This document shows positions 44,969-53,564 of a stretch of DNA of 64,000 nucleotides, piece by piece. Below the pieces are notes generated by a model. It saw only the letters and a program-made list of their open reading frames with translations, ran no database searches and had not been told where the DNA came from. Source of the DNA: an uncultured Bacilli bacterium (GTDB lineage Bacteria; Bacillota_I; Bacilli_A; RF39; UBA660); the NCBI GenBank assembly GCA_944350495.1, contig CALVOZ010000001.1:186001-250000 (forward strand), given 5' to 3'. Both the position numbers and the translations under genes were made by a program. Within the stretch, counting starts at the first letter, position 1. The number at the start of each line of letters is the position of its first letter.

Positions 44969-47080
44969 CTATGCTCTTGATTTTTCAACCATCTCATAAA
45001 CTTCGATGATATCGCCTACTTTTAAGTCGTTAAAATTAGATATTGTAATACCACATTCTAAACCTTTTTTAACTTCCTTAACACTATCTTTTTCTCTTTG
45101 TAAAGAATTTATAGAACCATCATAAATTTGTATACCGTCTCTGATAACACGGGCTTTAGCATTAGCTTTTACTATGCCTTCTACAACATAAGAACCAGCA
45201 ATTATGCCAACCTTAGAAAATTTAAATAATTGTCTTATTTCCGCATTGCCTAATACTTTTTCTTCATATTCAGGATCTAACATACCTTTCATGGCTGCTT
45301 CCATTTCTTCAACAGCTTTATAAATTATGTCATATAAGCGGATTTCAACACCTTTATCTTTAGCATATTCTTTGATACTATTTGTTGGTCTAATATTAAA
45401 TCCAATAATGATTGCTGAAGAAGCACTAGCAAGTACAATATCACTTTCGGTAATAGCACCTACACTACTACGCAATACTTTAACTCTAACACCATCTACT
45501 TCAATTTTTTCTAATGAATTTTTTACAGCTTCCGCACTACCATTAACATCTGCTTTAATAATTACATTTATTTCTTTAGTACCATCCTGAATTTTAGCAA
45601 ATAAATCGTCTAAAGAAACACTCTTTGATTTATTATGTTCTTCTCTTTCTTCATTCTTACGTGCTTCACCAATACTTCGAGCTTGCTTTTCTGTTTCAAA
45701 AGCCATAAATTTATCACCTGCTTTTGGTGTTTCATTCAAACCTGTAATTTCTACTGGTTGGGATGGATATGCTTTAGTAATTTCTTCACCTTTATCATTT
45801 CTTAAAGTACGAATTTTACCAAATGATGTTCCAACAACAATAGGATCTCCTAATCTTAAAGTACCGTTTTGAATTAATACTGTAACAACTGGACCTACTT
45901 GTTTATCAAGTCTAGCCTCTACTACGGTACCAATCGCATATCGATTAGGGTTTGCACGATAATTCTCCATTTCCGAAACTAGTAATATATTTTCAAGTAA
46001 GGCATCAATGCCTTCACCTGTTTTAGCTGAAATATTAGTGAATATTGTATCGCCACCCCATACATCTGGAGTTAAACCATACTCAGCTAATTCAGTCATT
46101 ACTCTCTCAATATTAGCACCTGGTTTATCTATTTTATTAATAGCTACTAAAATAGGTACATTAGCTGCCTTAGCATGGTCAATGGCCTCTTTAGTTTGTG
46201 GCATAACACCGTCATCTGCGGCTACGATAATAATAATAATATCAGTAATACTAGCTCCTCTAGCACGCATTTCTGTAAAAGCCGCATGTCCTGGTGTATC
46301 AATAAAAGTAATTATTTCATCTTTATATTTAACTTGATATGCACTGATGGCTTGAGTAATTCCTCCTGCTTCACCTAACGCTACTTGTGTTTTACGAATT
46401 GTATCAAGTAAAGTTGTCTTACCATGGTCAACATGTCCCATAATAGTAACAACTGGAGGCCTTTTCATTAAATCTGCTTCATCATCATTTATTTCAAATT
46501 CCTCAAATTTGCTTTCATCTTTATTTTCTTCTCTTTTTAATTCTTTATTATATTCCATAACAAGTATTGCCGCATTATCAAAATCTATTGAATTATTTAC
46601 GGTAGCCAATACGCCTAAATTAAACAATTTCTTGATTAACTCAGCAGGTTGAACTCCTAATTCTTTTGCTAATCCCGCAATAGTTATTCCATCTTTATAT
46701 ATAATTATATTTTTATTTTCTGTAGGGGCATTACTAATAAGTTTCTCTTTATGCTTATATATTTCTTTTTTCTTTTTTGCTAATTCTTTTTTTGATGATT
46801 TTGAATTTATAGAATTTGCTTTTTTAGATTTACTATTACCCATTAAATTTTCAATTTTACTCTTTTCTTTTTCAATGATTTGATCATCTATTTCATCTTG
46901 ATAATCTAAATCCTCTTCATCATCTTGTTGTGTAGCAATTAAATTATCTAATTCGGTAATCGCTTCTTCATCCAATAAATCTTCTTCATCACTTACCGGT
47001 ATGTTTAAACTTTTACATAGACTTAATATTTCACTGACTGATTTATTTACATCTTGTGCGTATTCTAATACACTCATCAT
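44969..47080 (-). CDS. infB: Translation initiation factor IF-2
   Basis: IF-2 brings fMet-tRNA to the 30S subunit. The conserved GTPase domain has MGHVDHGKTTLLDTI (near residue 213), DTPGHAAF and NKID. C-terminal domains II to IV follow with IIGFNIRPT and the RVIRDGIQIYDG region. The N-terminal part includes a SVLEYAQDVNKSV helix, an acidic patch and a Lys/Ser-rich linker. The ATG at 47080 follows AGAGGG; the GTG at 47089 lies in that site. It follows two deaminase genes. Confidence 0.97.
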   Translation of the reverse strand: MMSVLEYAQDVNKSVSEILSLCKSLNIPVSDEEDLLDEEAITELDNLIATQQDDEEDLDYQDEIDDQIIEKEKSKIENLMGNSKSKKANSINSKSSKKELAKKKKEIYKHKEKLISNAPTENKNIIIYKDGITIAGLAKELGVQPAELIKKLFNLGVLATVNNSIDFDNAAILVMEYNKELKREENKDESKFEEFEINDDEADLMKRPPVVTIMGHVDHGKTTLLDTIRKTQVALGEAGGITQAISAYQVKYKDEIITFIDTPGHAAFTEMRARGASITDIIIIIVAADDGVMPQTKEAIDHAKAANVPILVAINKIDKPGANIERVMTELAEYGLTPDVWGGDTIFTNISAKTGEGIDALLENILLVSEMENYRANPNRYAIGTVVEARLDKQVGPVVTVLIQNGTLRLGDPIVVGTSFGKIRTLRNDKGEEITKAYPSQPVEITGLNETPKAGDKFMAFETEKQARSIGEARKNEEREEHNKSKSVSLDDLFAKIQDGTKEINVIIKADVNGSAEAVKNSLEKIEVDGVRVKVLRSSVGAITESDIVLASASSAIIIGFNIRPTNSIKEYAKDKGVEIRLYDIIYKAVEEMEAAMKGMLDPEYEEKVLGNAEIRQLFKFSKVGIIAGSYVVEGIVKANAKARVIRDGIQIYDGSINSLQREKDSVKEVKKGLECGITISNFNDLKVGDIIEVYEMVEKSRA

Positions 47081-47096
47081 ATAAAACACCCTCTTT

Positions 47097-47522
47097 CTAA
47101 ATTTTTCTTACTATTGTTCCTGCCTCTTCTAAAAAATCTTTTGATAGTTTATCTGGATAGTCATTGTCATAAACAATTTCTCTAACACCGCTACTAACTA
47201 ATAATTTTGCACATATGTGGCAAGGGAATGTTGTAATATAAGCAATACTTCCATCTAAAGCAACACCATTACGAGCTGCTTCTGAGATTGCAACTTGCTC
47301 GGCGCATATTGCTCTGCATACTTCTCTTCTTGTACCACTAGGTATATGCAATGTATCTCTAATACAACCTACTTCAGCACAATCATTAATACCACCGACC
47401 ATATTATTATATCCTTGAGCAATAATTTCTCCATCTTTTACTAATACAGCCCCTACTTTAATCCTTAAGCAAGAAGAATGATTGGCCTGTTCATAAGCTT
47501 TATCCATATATTCTTTTTCCAT
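47097..47522 (-). CDS. Deoxycytidylate deaminase-like protein (second copy)
   Basis: A 141-residue zinc deaminase. Its active site has the first zinc motif as CAEQ (the (C/H)AE motif), followed by FPCHICAKLL as the second Cys pair. A GAVLVKDGEII strand precedes. A CRAICAEQ stretch and a CIRDTL loop mark the family of dCMP deaminases. It starts three bases after a paralog. The usual role is conversion of dCMP to dUMP for dTMP synthesis. It could also act on another cytidine base. Both copies sit inside the nusA-infB operon. Confidence 0.85.
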   Translation of the reverse strand: MEKEYMDKAYEQANHSSCLRIKVGAVLVKDGEIIAQGYNNMVGGINDCAEVGCIRDTLHIPSGTRREVCRAICAEQVAISEAARNGVALDGSIAYITTFPCHICAKLLVSSGVREIVYDNDYPDKLSKDFLEEAGTIVRKI

Positions 47523-47525
47523 TAG

Positions 47526-48017
47526 TTACAACTCCAATAATACATTCTTTCCTTTTGGTTGATATTTACGATATGTTACTCCGCACTCATTGAACATTCT
47601 AATAGAAGCTTCCATCTCATCACTATGATTATCATAATCATAATTATGATAATAAATAACTTCTTTAATACCTGCTTGAATTATTGCTTTTGCACATTCA
47701 TTACATGGAAAATAGTGAACATAAATTCTAGCACCAACAAAATCATTATTATTTCCACGATAATTCAATAATGCATTTAATTCCGAATGACAAACATACA
47801 TGTATTTAGTATCTAGTCTATTACCCTCTCTACCCCATGGAAATTTGTCATCATCATATCCGTTAGGTGCTCCATTATAGCCAACTGATAAAATTCTATT
47901 ATCTTGACTAACTATACAACATCCTACCTGTGTATTAGGATCTTTACTTCTCATAGCTGCTAGCTTAGCCATAGCTACAAAGTATTCGTCCCATGATAAA
48001 TAATCTTCCCTTTTCAT
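47526..48017 (-). CDS. Deoxycytidylate deaminase-like protein (first copy)
   Basis: A 163-residue zinc deaminase starting MKREDYLSWDEYFVAMAK, with PNTQVGCCIVSQDN, the zinc motif CHSELNALLN and YFPCNECAKAIIQAG. This is closest to typical dCMP deaminases (ComEB-like). TGHxxY-type allosteric residues cannot be judged. AGGTGGTTGA lies before the ATG. It is followed by a divergent paralog, so gene duplication or division of labour is likely. Confidence 0.9.
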   Translation of the reverse strand: MKREDYLSWDEYFVAMAKLAAMRSKDPNTQVGCCIVSQDNRILSVGYNGAPNGYDDDKFPWGREGNRLDTKYMYVCHSELNALLNYRGNNNDFVGARIYVHYFPCNECAKAIIQAGIKEVIYYHNYDYDNHSDEMEASIRMFNECGVTYRKYQPKGKNVLLEL

Positions 48018-48025
48018 TCAACCAC

Positions 48026-48280
48026 CTACTTAACTAATTTTTCTAATTCATCAAAAATACTATCTGGTACTTCAATATTTAAATGTCTATTTAATGCTTT
48101 TGTTTTTTTTGCCTGTTCAAACACTTTTAAATCTTTCTTTAAGTAAGCTCCTCGACCATTAGCTCGCCCAGTCTCATCAATAATAATATTAAATTCTGGT
48201 GTTCTAACAACTCTAATTAACTCACTTTTAGGTAATTTTTCTTTAGTAATAATACAAGTTCTCTCTGGTATTTTTTTCAT
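48026..48280 (-). CDS. rnpM: YlxR/RnpM family RNA-binding protein
   Basis: An 84-residue protein with the DUF448 features: PERTCIITKEKLPKSELIRVV, then DETGRANGRGAYLKKD, and a basic helix at the end. YlxR was recently named RnpM because it modulates RNase P. Its start overlaps the nusA stop by one base (TAATG), so translation is coupled. The usual next gene ylxQ, an L7Ae-like protein, is missing here. Confidence 0.92.
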   Translation of the reverse strand: MKKIPERTCIITKEKLPKSELIRVVRTPEFNIIIDETGRANGRGAYLKKDLKVFEQAKKTKALNRHLNIEVPDSIFDELEKLVK

Positions 48281-49476
48281 TATTGTAATATATTAATTCC
48301 TGCTTCTTTAACTTGGTCAAATGTTTTAACATCTAACTTATAATGAGTTAAACGAGATGCTAAACGAACATTTGCACCTTTCTTACCTATTGCTAAAGAA
48401 AGATTTTCATTATCAACTACTACTAACACTTCTTTATTCTTCTCATCTGTAATAAATACTCTTACATCTTTAGCTGGACTTAAAGCATTAGCAATAAATG
48501 TAGTTTGATCTTTGTTATAAGGAATAATATCAATTTTTTCACCATTTAATTCTTTAATGATAGCATTAATTCTAGAACCTTTTTCACCAATACAAGCTCC
48601 AACTGGATCAACATTACTATTTTCAGAATAAACAGCAATTTTAGTACGATTACCTGGGTCTCTTGCAACACTATATATTAAAACAATTCCCTCACTAATT
48701 TCTGGTATTTCTAATTCAAATAATCTTTTAACAAATCCGTAATGTTTACGTGTTAATAGAATTAAAGCTCCTTTAGAATTAATATCTACTTTATTAATAT
48801 ATGCTTTAATATGAGAGCCCATTTTAATTTCTTCACCTGGAATAATTTCTGTTTTAGGTAATAACCCTTGCGTCTTTCCTAGATCAATGAAATAATTTTT
48901 TTCATCTTCCATTTCAACTATACCAGAAATCATTTCATCAGTCTTATCGCCATATTCAGTAGCAATATTATTTCTTTCAGCTTCTCTAATTTTTTGAACG
49001 ATTACTTGCTTAGCCGTTGCTGCAGCCACACGGCCAAAATCTTTTGGTGTAACCTCTTCTTCAATTGTTTCTCCAACTTGAATACCTGGAACTAATTTTT
49101 GTGCATCTTCTAAAGTTATATGAATTCTCTCATCATAAACAAATGGTTCATATTTATCTTCTTCTTCATCTTCATCAAATTCCATATTTTCTAAGTCGGC
49201 AAATGAAGTTATTCCATCTAATGAATCGTCATCATCGTAGTCATTTTCGTCTAATGATACTTTATGTTCCTTATCTAAAACTACAGTTTTAAATGAATAT
49301 ACTTTAATATCACCTGTATCTCTATCAATATTAACTCTAACATTAGCTAAAGAATGATAATTTTTCTTATACGCACTTATAAGTGCTAATTCCATAGCAT
49401 CTAAAATATAATCTTCAGAAATATCCTTTTCTTTTACAATTGTATCTAAAGCTTTTTTAAATTCCTTGCTATTCAT
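48280..49476 (-). CDS. nusA: Transcription termination/antitermination factor NusA
   Basis: NusA binds RNA polymerase and nascent RNA. In order: an N-terminal RNAP-binding domain (about residues 1-140), an S1 domain with KTQGLLPKTEI, and two KH domains with DPVGACIGEKGSRI and SLAIGKKGANVRLA. At 398 residues it is longer than B. subtilis NusA by about 27. The difference is an Asp/Glu-rich insert near residues 78-112 (NDYDDDDSLD through EDEEEDKYE). The ATG at 49476 comes one base after rimP and is the only start that matches the family. Confidence 0.96.
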   Translation of the reverse strand: MNSKEFKKALDTIVKEKDISEDYILDAMELALISAYKKNYHSLANVRVNIDRDTGDIKVYSFKTVVLDKEHKVSLDENDYDDDDSLDGITSFADLENMEFDEDEEEDKYEPFVYDERIHITLEDAQKLVPGIQVGETIEEEVTPKDFGRVAAATAKQVIVQKIREAERNNIATEYGDKTDEMISGIVEMEDEKNYFIDLGKTQGLLPKTEIIPGEEIKMGSHIKAYINKVDINSKGALILLTRKHYGFVKRLFELEIPEISEGIVLIYSVARDPGNRTKIAVYSENSNVDPVGACIGEKGSRINAIIKELNGEKIDIIPYNKDQTTFIANALSPAKDVRVFITDEKNKEVLVVVDNENLSLAIGKKGANVRLASRLTHYKLDVKTFDQVKEAGINILQ

Positions 49477-49477
49477 T

Positions 49478-49732
49478 TTATTCACATCCCTTCTCTTTAG
49501 AACAAACATCTAAAATATAATATTCATCAATTAAGTCAGCTTCATCTAGTAGTGGATCAATTAATTTACTAACAGTTACACAATCATCAACTTCAATAAT
49601 TCCATTTTTGTCGATTATAACTCTCAAATAATTAGTTCTAGCTTCTTTTTCATAAACAACTTCACTTAAAATATATCCAGCGTCTTCTACAGTTGTCTTG
49701 ATTAAATTGGTTACTTCTTTAACAATATCCAT
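49478..49732 (-). CDS. rimP: RimP-like ribosome maturation factor, N-terminal domain only
   Basis: RimP assists assembly of the 30S head. This 84-residue form has the N-terminal alpha/beta domain (EKEARTNYLRVIIDK, IEVDDCVTVSKLIDPLLDEAD) and ends right after the YILDVCS strand, where family members continue with an SSPGxxRPL motif and a C-terminal SH3-like domain of about 65 residues. nusA starts directly afterwards, so no room exists for the rest in frame. The ATG at 49732 follows AGGAGG; the longer upstream frame is not needed. It looks like genuine reduction. Confidence 0.8.
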   Translation of the reverse strand: MDIVKEVTNLIKTTVEDAGYILSEVVYEKEARTNYLRVIIDKNGIIEVDDCVTVSKLIDPLLDEADLIDEYYILDVCSKEKGCE

Positions 49733-49754
49733 AATTCCTCCTAAATAAATATTA

Positions 49755-49777
49755 AAGAGTGGTTTGATGCCACTCTT
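49755..49777 (-). promoter_or_regulatory. Leader hairpin ahead of the rimP-nusA operon
   Basis: On the minus strand AAGAGTGG-CATCAAA-CCACTCTT followed by TAATATTTA lies between the putative transcription start and the rimP ribosome binding site. It may be a weak attenuator or NusA target, or just a 5' stabilising stem. Confidence 0.5.
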
Positions 49778-49797
49778 CTCTCTGTAGAACTGCATAT

Positions 49798-49803
49798 ATT
49801 ATA
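49798..49803 (-). promoter_or_regulatory. Extended -10 promoter of the rimP-nusA operon
   Basis: On the minus strand TGCTATAAT gives a consensus -10 with the TG extension. A clear -35 is not seen. The start would be about 10 bases before the leader hairpin. Confidence 0.55.
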
Positions 49804-49856
49804 GCACACTTTATTTTATTTTGGTACTTTTTTATTATTTTTTTTACAAATTTTGG

Positions 49857-49862
49857 TATAAT
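49857..49862 (+). promoter_or_regulatory. Extended -10 promoter of the CPBP protease gene
   Basis: TGGTATAAT, a consensus -10 with a TG extension, lies 24 bases before the start codon. The -35 region is weak, as is common for extended -10 promoters. Confidence 0.6.
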
Positions 49863-49885
49863 TAATACTAGATGGAAGTGATTAA

Positions 49886-50581
49886 ATGCTAAATCAACAA
49901 TTAAAAGATATACTTAAAGGTTTATTAGGCCTTTTTATTTACTTTTTTGCAATGTTAACTAACTTGAATGTAATTATTTTAAAAGGCTTAAATATCAATT
50001 ATCAAGCATGGAATGATGTGCAAATATCAATTTATTTATTAAGTTATCAATTTATAATTATTGGAATAATAATTTTTCTATTTTGGCAAACTTATAAAAA
50101 TAACTTTATTAAATTCTTTAGTAATTTTAAAAAATATATAAGCGAATATATTAAATATTGGTTTATAGCTTTAGGCTTAATGATTATAAGTAATGCTTTA
50201 ATTCAAATTGTAGCAACAGGAATTGCCCCTAATGAGGAAGCTGTAAGGGAAACTTTAAATATACAGCCATTATATACATTTATCGCTAGTGTAATCATTG
50301 CACCAATATTAGAGGAATCAGTATTTAGATTATCATTTAGAAAGATTTTTGCTAATATGAATATTGTTTATATCTTAATCTCAGGATTTGCTTTTGGACT
50401 ACTACACGTACTTGGAAATGTCTATGTATGGACTGACTGGTTGTATCTTCTACCATATAGTATTCCTGGTTTAGTATTTGCTTATACTTTAGTTAAATCA
50501 GATAATATTTTTGTCCCAATTTCTTTACATACAATTCATAATGGTATCTTAATAACAATTCAATTATTAGCGATGTTATAA
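49886..50581 (+). CDS. CPBP family intramembrane metalloprotease (CAAX protease/bacteriocin-processing type)
   Basis: A 231-residue membrane protein with six or more helices. The active site motifs are ILEESVFR (Glu143, Glu144, Arg148), FAFGLLHV (His174) and LHTIHNGIL (His218 and Asn219), as in type II CAAX endopeptidases and PrsW-like proteins. In bacteria these often confer immunity to bacteriocins or process exported peptides. The target here is unknown. It is transcribed alone and shares a terminator with miaA. Confidence 0.93.
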   Translation: MLNQQLKDILKGLLGLFIYFFAMLTNLNVIILKGLNINYQAWNDVQISIYLLSYQFIIIGIIIFLFWQTYKNNFIKFFSNFKKYISEYIKYWFIALGLMIISNALIQIVATGIAPNEEAVRETLNIQPLYTFIASVIIAPILEESVFRLSFRKIFANMNIVYILISGFAFGLLHVLGNVYVWTDWLYLLPYSIPGLVFAYTLVKSDNIFVPISLHTIHNGILITIQLLAML

Positions 50582-50608
50582 AAAAAGACATATCAACATG
50601 TCTTTTTT
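50582..50608. terminator. Bidirectional terminator between CPBP protease and miaA
   Basis: AAAAAGACAT-ATCAAC-ATGTCTTTTTT overlaps the miaA stop codon. Confidence 0.85.
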
Positions 50609-51477
50609 ATTATTTCTTCTTTTACCTTTTTTACGGTATTATTAAAATTAATAAAATCTACAGTAAACCATTTAACATCTAATTGATGATTAAACCAAGT
50701 ATATTGTCTTTTTGCATATTTTCTACTTCTTTGTCTAATTAAGTCTAATGCTTCATTTAAAGAAATAGTTCCATCAAAATACATAAATAATTCTTTATAA
50801 CAAATCGGAGTCATAATAGCCCTAGAATTAATTTTTAAATCATAGAAGTACTTAGCTTCTTCAATTAAGCCATCTTCAACCATCTTATCCACACGTTTGT
50901 TAATACGTTCATATAAAATTGTTCGATCAGTTGTTAAACCAATAAATAAAGAATCATATAATAAATTATCACTTTTTTGATTACTGCTCATTGGTTTATT
51001 ATGATTACGATAATATGTAATAGCACGCTCAACTCTTTTACGATTGTTAATATGAATATCACTATTTGGGTCAACTTGTATTAACATATCATATAATTCT
51101 TCATTGCTATATTCATCATAATTATACGTTTGATTTTCTAAATTAAAATTGTAGTCATATAAGGCAGCTTTTATATATAAGCCAGTACCTCCTACTAAGA
51201 TTGGAGTTTTGCCTCTACTGATAATATCTTCAATACAAGCTCTACAATCTTTTTGATAATCATATACTGTATATTCTTCAGTAACATCTTTAATATCAAA
51301 TAAATGATGAGGGATTTTTTCCTTTTCTTCTTCAGTAACTTTGGCAGTACCAATATTCATTTTACAATATACTTGAGTGCTATCCGCATTAATAATTTCG
51401 CCATTGAAACATTTAGCTAATTCAATACTCATTTTAGTCTTTCCAACCGCAGTGGGGCCAGTTATTACAATTACCAT
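50593..51477 (-). CDS. miaA: tRNA dimethylallyltransferase
   Basis: MiaA puts an isopentenyl group on A37 of tRNAs reading UNN codons. The P-loop ITGPTAVGKTK opens the protein. NADSTQVYCKMNIGTAK, HHLFDI, and LVGGTGLYIKA follow, then the KRQYTWF C-terminal motif. The length of 294 residues is normal. The ATG at 51477 lies two bases after the upstream gene's stop, following AGAGGTAATT, so the two are probably coupled. Confidence 0.96.
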   Translation of the reverse strand: MVIVITGPTAVGKTKMSIELAKCFNGEIINADSTQVYCKMNIGTAKVTEEEKEKIPHHLFDIKDVTEEYTVYDYQKDCRACIEDIISRGKTPILVGGTGLYIKAALYDYNFNLENQTYNYDEYSNEELYDMLIQVDPNSDIHINNRKRVERAITYYRNHNKPMSSNQKSDNLLYDSLFIGLTTDRTILYERINKRVDKMVEDGLIEEAKYFYDLKINSRAIMTPICYKELFMYFDGTISLNEALDLIRQRSRKYAKRQYTWFNHQLDVKWFTVDFINFNNTVKKVKEEIIKKTC

Positions 51478-51479
51478 AA

Positions 51480-52466
51480 TTACCTCTTTTCTAAACATAA
51501 TCTTTTAGATTCATTATTAAAAATACCTTCACTAAAATCTAAAGCAAAATTTGCAGTATCATATATATATTCTTCATCATTAATTATAGCGTCAATTTCT
51601 AAATATAACAATAATGTTTCTAAATCATAATCCCTAATATGAGTTAAAAGATAATACACTTTATCTTTATATTTTTCATCTTTAATCATTCGTTCAGATA
51701 TTTTTAAAGCAATAAAAAAGCCAAAAGTATAAGTAGAACTATCATGAAAAGTAAAGTCATCTAAATCGTTGATAACCTGAGCAAACTGCATAAAATCTTT
51801 AGATAAATTATTACGCGCAATATAATCTTCAAAATTTTTTTCACTAATTCCCTGTTCTTGATCATAAACTTCTAAAATTGTAGAGGTTAACAAAGTATCA
51901 TTAGCTTGTGATGATAAGGCTTGAAAATATTTCTTTAAATATTCTATAGTATCATTATGTAAAACATCTATTTGTAAAGCTATAAATATTGTGTATAACT
52001 CGCCTATCATTGCAAAGCATTCAGTAAAAAAATACCAATTTTGATCAGTAATATTATTATCAAACTGTTTAATATGAATATAGTGAAAAAATTCATGAAT
52101 AATACTAAAGACATCTTCGATTGTATTAGTTCTTCTAATTGTTATGTCCGGGTGTCCATTCGTCACTGTCAAACATGAAATTATGCCTTCATCACCATTA
52201 ATATCTATAGTTCCATTTTGAATACATCTATCTAACTCAGAAACTAAACTATTATCAATTTGACCAACTAACTGTTTAGCTATTTCAATTGAACTTAATG
52301 CATCGAAATCAGTTTCATAATAATTTATTAATGATATTTTTTCATTCAAATTATCACTAATTTGAATAATATACATAGAATATACTCTAATTACATTTAG
52401 ATATTTAAAAAATATAGGCATTTGTGAATACAATATATCACAATATTCCTTTAAAACTTTCTCCAT
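51480..52466 (-). CDS. HExxH putative zinc peptidase (divergent gluzincin-like)
   Basis: A 328-residue soluble protein with IIHEFFHYIH, an HExxH motif (His124, Glu125, His128), and a helix with TECFAMIGELY 25-32 residues downstream that can supply the third zinc ligand Glu, as in M3-type oligopeptidases. The rest shows no clear homology. It is coupled to miaA by a two-base gap. If the ligands hold, it is a cytoplasmic metallopeptidase. The family cannot be named from memory. Confidence 0.7.
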   Translation of the reverse strand: MEKVLKEYCDILYSQMPIFFKYLNVIRVYSMYIIQISDNLNEKISLINYYETDFDALSSIEIAKQLVGQIDNSLVSELDRCIQNGTIDINGDEGIISCLTVTNGHPDITIRRTNTIEDVFSIIHEFFHYIHIKQFDNNITDQNWYFFTECFAMIGELYTIFIALQIDVLHNDTIEYLKKYFQALSSQANDTLLTSTILEVYDQEQGISEKNFEDYIARNNLSKDFMQFAQVINDLDDFTFHDSSTYTFGFFIALKISERMIKDEKYKDKVYYLLTHIRDYDLETLLLYLEIDAIINDEEYIYDTANFALDFSEGIFNNESKRLCLEKR

Positions 52467-52489
52467 ACAACCTCACCCAATTACAAGAA

Positions 52490-52515
52490 AAGCCTAACTA
52501 ATTAGTTAGACTTTT
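52490..52515 (-). terminator. Probable terminator after queA
   Basis: A palindrome CTAACTAATTAGTTAG with outer AAAAG and CTTTTT pairs overlaps the queA stop codon. The T-run on the minus side is short. Confidence 0.55.
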
Positions 52516-53548
52516 TACTACTTTCATTATTTATAAACATACTATCGCCAAATGAGAAAAAGCGATATTTTTTCTCGACAGCTTCGGCATATGCTTTCAT
52601 AACATAATCTTTAGTTGCAAAAGCACTAATTAGCATAATTAATGTTGATTTTGGCAAATGAAAATTTGTAATTAAGGCATCTATTGCTCTAAATTCAAAT
52701 CCAGGATAGATGAATATCTCAGTATTACCACAACATTCCTTAAACTCTCCATACAACTCCATAACAGTCTCCAATGTTCTTGTTGAAGTGGTTCCAACAC
52801 TAATAATTCTTCGATGTTCGCGCTTAGCTTTATTTAATCTATCAGCAACTTCTTTACTCATTTGATAATATTCACTATGCATTTTATGCTTAGTAACATC
52901 TTCGACATTAACAGGTCTAAAAGTACCTAGTCCAACATGTAATGTTATATATAATACTTCTACGCCTTTTGATTCTATTTTCTCTAATAAATCTTCTGTA
53001 AAATGTAAACCAGCAGTAGGTGCAGCTGCACTTCCAAGATTTTTAGCATATACGGTTTGATATCTATCTTTATCTGCTAATTTTTCATGAATATATGGAG
53101 GCAATGGCATCTCCCCTAATTCATCTAGTATTTCATACAAAATACCATTATAAATTAGTTCAAACTCTCTAATACCCTCTTCACCTACTCTTATACATTT
53201 AGCACTTAATTTATCAGAAAATTTAATAACTGTATCTAACTTTACTCTTTTAGCTGGTTTTGTTAAACATTCCCATTTATTATTACCTAAATCTTTAAGC
53301 ATTAATATTTCAATTACCGCTCCAGTATCTTCTTTGACACCATATAATCTTGCTGGTATTACTTTAGTATCATTAAGTACTAAAACATCACCTTCATGCA
53401 AATAATCTATAATATCTGTAAAATGTTTATGTTCAATTGAACCATCATTTTTATTTAAAACTAATAACCTAGAATCATCTCTCTTATCTAACGGTGTTTG
53501 TGCTATTAATTCTTCTGGTAAGAAGAAATCAAAATCATCTGTACGCAT
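52502..53548 (-). CDS. queA: tRNA S-adenosylmethionine:ribosyltransferase-isomerase
   Basis: QueA transfers the ribosyl part of SAM to preQ1 in tRNA, making epoxyqueuosine. The start is [19 protein letters not shown], followed by [45 protein letters not shown] and [10 protein letters not shown], all typical. The length of 348 residues is normal. No tgt is found adjacent on the right, unlike in Bacillus, though ruvB is close upstream. AGGGGGACT precedes the ATG. Confidence 0.97.
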   Translation of the reverse strand: MRTDDFDFFLPEELIAQTPLDKRDDSRLLVLNKNDGSIEHKHFTDIIDYLHEGDVLVLNDTKVIPARLYGVKEDTGAVIEILMLKDLGNNKWECLTKPAKRVKLDTVIKFSDKLSAKCIRVGEEGIREFELIYNGILYEILDELGEMPLPPYIHEKLADKDRYQTVYAKNLGSAAAPTAGLHFTEDLLEKIESKGVEVLYITLHVGLGTFRPVNVEDVTKHKMHSEYYQMSKEVADRLNKAKREHRRIISVGTTSTRTLETVMELYGEFKECCGNTEIFIYPGFEFRAIDALITNFHLPKSTLIMLISAFATKDYVMKAYAEAVEKKYRFFSFGDSMFINNESSKKSN

Positions 53549-53564
53549 CTAAGTCCCCCTCTTA

